Shown: one piece after another, positions 5,329 through 7,171 of the stretch
Numbering within the stretch: the first letter of the stretch is position 1
Layout of the letters: each line of letters opens with the position of its first letter
Program-made: the position numbers and the translations under genes
DNA from: Terriglobales bacterium
Lineage (GTDB): Bacteria > Acidobacteriota > Terriglobia > Terriglobales > Acidobacteriaceae
Length of the DNA stretch: 7,171 nt
Direction: 5' to 3'
Assembly: GCA_030043575.1 (NCBI GenBank)
Contig: JASHXK010000634.1
Coordinates: 1 to 7,171, forward strand
The notes under the pieces: model-generated
Database searches by the model: none
The model's input: the letters and a program-made list of their open reading frames with translations, nothing else
Told to the model about the DNA's origin: nothing

Positions 5329-6162
5329 ATGCGTTCCAGAATGTCAGCGCTCTTACTCAGTGTCCTTCTGGTTGCGGCTTTCACGGCCTGCAATAAGAAG
5401 GATCAAAGTCAAAATCAGCAGCCGTCGGCAACGAGCAGTGAGAGCTCTTCGGCGCAGAGCAACCAGCCGGCGAATAACATGAGCCAGGCTCAGCAATCTG
5501 CCTCGGCGCCGCAACAGCAACAGATGGCACAGCAGCCGCAACAGCAGCAGATGGCGCAGAACACGCCACCGCAATCCACGCCTGCTCCGGCACCGCAAGC
5601 TGCGCCAGCGCCTCCTCCGCCACCACCTCCGCCCCCACCGTTGGTGATTCCCACGGGAACTGGCGTGGTCATCCGGGTTGTCAACACAATCGACACTAAG
5701 TCGGCTCAGCCGGGCGATTCGTTTACGGGAACGCTGACTCAGCCGATCTCAGTGAATGGCGTAGTGGCGATTCCCGCCGGAGCGGGAGTTGCGGGAACAG
5801 TCGTCGATTCCAAGTCCCCAGGCCGGTTCAAAGGAGCCGGCACTCTGTCGATCACGCTGACGTCGATCAACGTGCACGGCGTGCCGACAACGATCAGGAC
5901 CTCAACCTATACGCAGACGGTTAAGGGCAAAGGCAAGCGCACGGCCGTGATGGCTGGTGGCGGCACCGGTGCAGGAGCCTTGATTGGCGGACTCGCCGGC
6001 GGCGGTAAGGGTGCGCTCATCGGCGGTTTAATTGGCGCGGGCGCCGGTACTGCGGGAGCAGCGTTTACCGGCAATAAGGATCTGCAGGTTCCGGCTGAGT
6101 CGGTGGTCACCTTCAAGCTGGCCCATTCGCTGACGGTGAAACAATCGGCTTCCAACCAGTAG
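5329..6162 (+). CDS. Lipoprotein with Gln-rich arm, polyproline linker, beta domain and glycine zipper
   Basis: The product is 277 residues from the ATG at 5329. An in-frame ATG at 5224 is rejected because the signal peptide MRSRMSALLLSVLLVAAFTAC begins here and a good ribosome site precedes it. C21 is the probable lipidated cysteine, so the protein should be anchored in a membrane facing the periplasm. Residues 22-94 are hydrophilic and Gln/Ser/Asn/Ala-rich, with a nine-residue tandem repeat (61-78), and 95-104 are ten prolines in a row, probably a stiff spacer. Residues 105-190 form a beta-rich domain: 'VIPTGTGVVIRVVNTIDTKSAQPGDSF', 'VVAIPAGAGVAGTV', 'GRFKGAGTLSITLTSI'. Residues 199-237 are a glycine zipper ('GAGALIGGLAGGGKGALIGGLIGAGAG') that may insert into or pack against a membrane. 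The end returns to a beta strand. No enzyme signature is visible. Similar proteins are common in acidobacteria and are annotated as hypothetical or glycine-zipper proteins. It is probably monocistronic, as a strong terminator follows. Confidence 0.88.
   Translation: MRSRMSALLLSVLLVAAFTACNKKDQSQNQQPSATSSESSSAQSNQPANNMSQAQQSASAPQQQQMAQQPQQQQMAQNTPPQSTPAPAPQAAPAPPPPPPPPPPLVIPTGTGVVIRVVNTIDTKSAQPGDSFTGTLTQPISVNGVVAIPAGAGVAGTVVDSKSPGRFKGAGTLSITLTSINVHGVPTTIRTSTYTQTVKGKGKRTAVMAGGGTGAGALIGGLAGGGKGALIGGLIGAGAGTAGAAFTGNKDLQVPAESVVTFKLAHSLTVKQSASNQ
5509..5562 (+). repeat. 27-bp tandem duplication coding PQQQQMAQ(Q/N)
   Basis: Bases 5509-5535 and 5536-5562 are near-identical in-frame copies, giving residues 61-69 and 70-78 of the lipoprotein (PQQQQMAQQ, PQQQQMAQN). 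The copies differ at two third-codon positions and in the last codon, which suggests an old in-frame slippage duplication in the flexible Gln-rich arm. Confidence 0.85.
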
Positions 6163-6191
6163 GCGGGCTACAAAGAACTACTAAAGAGCAG

Positions 6192-6214
6192 AGGGAGGCC
6201 GTGTTGGCCTCCCT
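6192..6214 (+). terminator. Rho-independent terminator of the glycine-zipper lipoprotein gene
   Basis: AGGGAGGCC (6192-6200) pairs perfectly with GGCCTCCCT (6206-6214) around the five-base loop GTGTT, and the stem runs into TTTTCTC. It begins 30 bases after the stop at 6162 and 24 bases before the convergent gene's stop at 6238. The T-rich tract is on the plus side only, so it serves the lipoprotein gene best. Confidence 0.9.
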
Positions 6215-6237
6215 TTTCTCAATCAGAAGACGATCTC

Positions 6238-6537
6238 TCATGCAGCTTGCCGATGCTTGATGGCGGTGCGCGCCCTGGAGCGTGCCGCTTCCGTCCAATC
6301 GCCCATCCCATGTTCTGTGCGCCAGTGTTCTTCGGCGCGCCGCACGATCTCATCGTCTGTGACGCCGCTCGTCTCCCAGTTGCACTCGGTATTGCCAACG
6401 TCGGCGCAGCGGAAGGTATTGCCAGCGCCCGGCTGGCAGGTGGTCATCGAATGCGCTGAGCCACTGGTAAGGCGCGACAGGTCTAGATGATCAGTACCAT
6501 GAGTGCCCGCAGTATTCTTCGCTTCTCGCTTTGGCAT
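6238..6537 (-). CDS. DUF1059 domain protein with N-terminal extension, 99 aa
   Basis: Residues 41-79 match the DUF1059 pattern of small putative metal-binding proteins: 'FRCADVGNTECNWETSGVTDDEIVRRAEEHWRTEHGM', with C44, C52, H71 and H76 in the usual places and the 'ADVG...C.W...G.T..E' core. The biochemical role of the family is not established. Typical members are only about 55-65 residues. Here a polar 30-40 residue tail with no recognised motif precedes the domain, and a basic tail of about 20 residues ('DWTEAARSRARTAIKHRQ') follows it. A shorter start at M31 (6447) would remove the extension, but the ATG at 6537 has an excellent ribosome site. There is no signal peptide, so it is probably cytoplasmic. 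It lies 88 bases downstream of glmU in the same direction. Confidence 0.8.
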   Translation of the reverse strand: MPKREAKNTAGTHGTDHLDLSRLTSGSAHSMTTCQPGAGNTFRCADVGNTECNWETSGVTDDEIVRRAEEHWRTEHGMGDWTEAARSRARTAIKHRQAA

Positions 6538-6542
6538 AACTG

Positions 6543-6548
6543 CTCCTC
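6543..6548 (-). promoter_or_regulatory. Ribosome binding site GAGGAG of the DUF1059 gene
   Basis: On the minus strand GAGGAG stands five bases before the ATG at 6537. This is strong support for the 99-residue form over the shorter in-frame start at 6447. Confidence 0.8.
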
Positions 6549-6625
6549 TGGTGAGAACAGATGCCTGGAAGATGGCGCTGGTGGGCCAGAGCAGGGAATC
6601 CTGGGGAACAGTCGGTTTGCCGTGC

Positions 6626-7171
6626 CTACTTCGGCGCCGCTTTCATCTTTTCACGCTGAGCTTTGGCCCAACCCTCTTTTACGATCTGCCGCGCGCGGCC
6701 AATCGCCAGCGCATCTTGAGGAACATCGTCTGTGATGCATGACGCGGCCCCAATGTAAGCGCCGCGCGCCACGCGGACCGGCGCCACCAAGGTTGTGTCA
6801 CTGCCGATGAAGACTCCGTCCTCGACAAGCGTCTGGTGCTTGTTGACGCCGTCGTAATTGCAGGTGATGGTTCCGGCGCCGACGTTGACCCCTTCGCCGA
6901 TTTCCGTATCGCCCAGATAGGTAAGATGATTGGCCTTTGAGCCTTTGCCCAGGCGCGTCTTTTTCGTTTCTACAAAATTGCCGACGTGTGCGCCCTCGCC
7001 GATATCGCTGCCCGGCCTCAGATGCGAATACGGCCCCAGCTGCGCGCCGTTGCGCACGACGGAATCTTCCAGAATACAACCGGGGCGAATTAGAGCGTTG
7101 TCGCCAATTTCGCAATTGGTGATCACCGAATAGGAGCGGATGCGGCAGTCCGCGCCGATCTTCGTTCTGCC
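6626..7171 (-). CDS. glmU: Bifunctional GlmU (GlcNAc-1-P uridyltransferase / glucosamine-1-P acetyltransferase), C-terminal part
   Basis: The last 181 codons of glmU are present; the frame is open to the window edge at 7171, so the N-terminal uridyltransferase half lies outside. The GTG at 7126 is an internal valine, not a start. The part seen is the left-handed beta-helix of hexapeptide repeats ('IGADCRI', 'IGDNALI', 'IGEGAHV', 'IGEGVNV', 'IGSDTTL') that acetylates glucosamine-1-phosphate with acetyl-CoA; the whole enzyme then makes UDP-GlcNAc for peptidoglycan and lipopolysaccharide in the cytoplasm. Counted from the window edge, the active-site marks are 'LRPGS' (Arg of E. coli R333), 'ETKKTRLGKGSKANHLTYLGD' with catalytic H82 (E. 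coli H363) and Y85, 'GAGTITCNYDGVNK', and the end 'AIGRARQIVKEGWAK'. It corresponds to about residues 275-456 of E. coli GlmU. The acetyltransferase domain looks fully functional. Confidence 0.95.
   Translation of the reverse strand, partial: GRTKIGADCRIRSYSVITNCEIGDNALIRPGCILEDSVVRNGAQLGPYSHLRPGSDIGEGAHVGNFVETKKTRLGKGSKANHLTYLGDTEIGEGVNVGAGTITCNYDGVNKHQTLVEDGVFIGSDTTLVAPVRVARGAYIGAASCITDDVPQDALAIGRARQIVKEGWAKAQREKMKAAPK

Noticed and set aside
5490..5696. Minus-strand frame coding a glycine run and many cysteines
   Set aside because: It is the complement of the polyproline and Gln-rich codons of the lipoprotein gene, not an independent gene.
6538..6625. Terminator or promoter between glmU and the DUF1059 gene
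   Set aside because: Only scattered short inverted repeats (for example CTCTGG and CCAGAG) were found, with no T run and no good -35/-10 pair.

Overview
The window looks like ordinary chromosomal DNA of a moderately GC-rich, Gram-negative-type bacterium, most likely an acidobacterium from soil or a similar habitat. That placement is an inference. It rests on two small secreted proteins and a proline/glycine-zipper lipoprotein of the kind common in Acidobacteriota, and on a SCO protein fused to a CusF-like copper domain with a C-x5-C motif. No rRNA, tRNA, CRISPR array, transposase, integrase or phage gene was seen.

Layout, left to right. (1) 1-135, plus strand: the last 44 codons of a probable zinc-dependent alcohol dehydrogenase, convergent with the next gene. 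(2) 149-3619, minus strand: five genes in one direction. Read in transcription order they are a MarC-family membrane protein, a CusF-SCO1 copper protein, a general-stress-protein-26-like flavin split-barrel protein, and two secreted proteins of unknown function. The gaps are 30, 74, 44 and 149 bases, so the first four may share a transcript. The 149-base gap holds a run of six 7-bp repeats. (3) 3620-3762: a divergent control region with plausible sigma70 promoters in both directions, a 10-bp palindrome, and a structured leader at the start of nhaA. (4) 3763-5121, plus strand: an NhaA Na+/H+ antiporter with its key residues intact. (5) 5329-6162, plus strand: a lipoprotein with a Gln/Ser-rich arm, ten consecutive prolines, a beta-rich domain and a glycine zipper, closed by a clear intrinsic terminator at 6192-6214. 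(6) 6238-7171, minus strand: a DUF1059 protein, and upstream of it the C-terminal acetyltransferase half of GlmU, cut by the window edge.

Most genes are envelope or homeostasis functions: Na+/H+ exchange, copper delivery to respiratory oxidase, exported proteins, and the UDP-GlcNAc precursor for peptidoglycan. There is no obvious single pathway. The part most worth a second look is the nhaA leader (about 3694-3795). There a good promoter overlaps the upstream candidate ATG, and the RNA just downstream can form a strong hairpin, a second stem and a possible pseudoknot around the likely start codon. Because nhaA genes of Acidobacteriota are among those known to carry the nhaA-I (lithium-sensing) RNA, this is a testable riboswitch candidate. 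I could not match it to that consensus from sequence alone.
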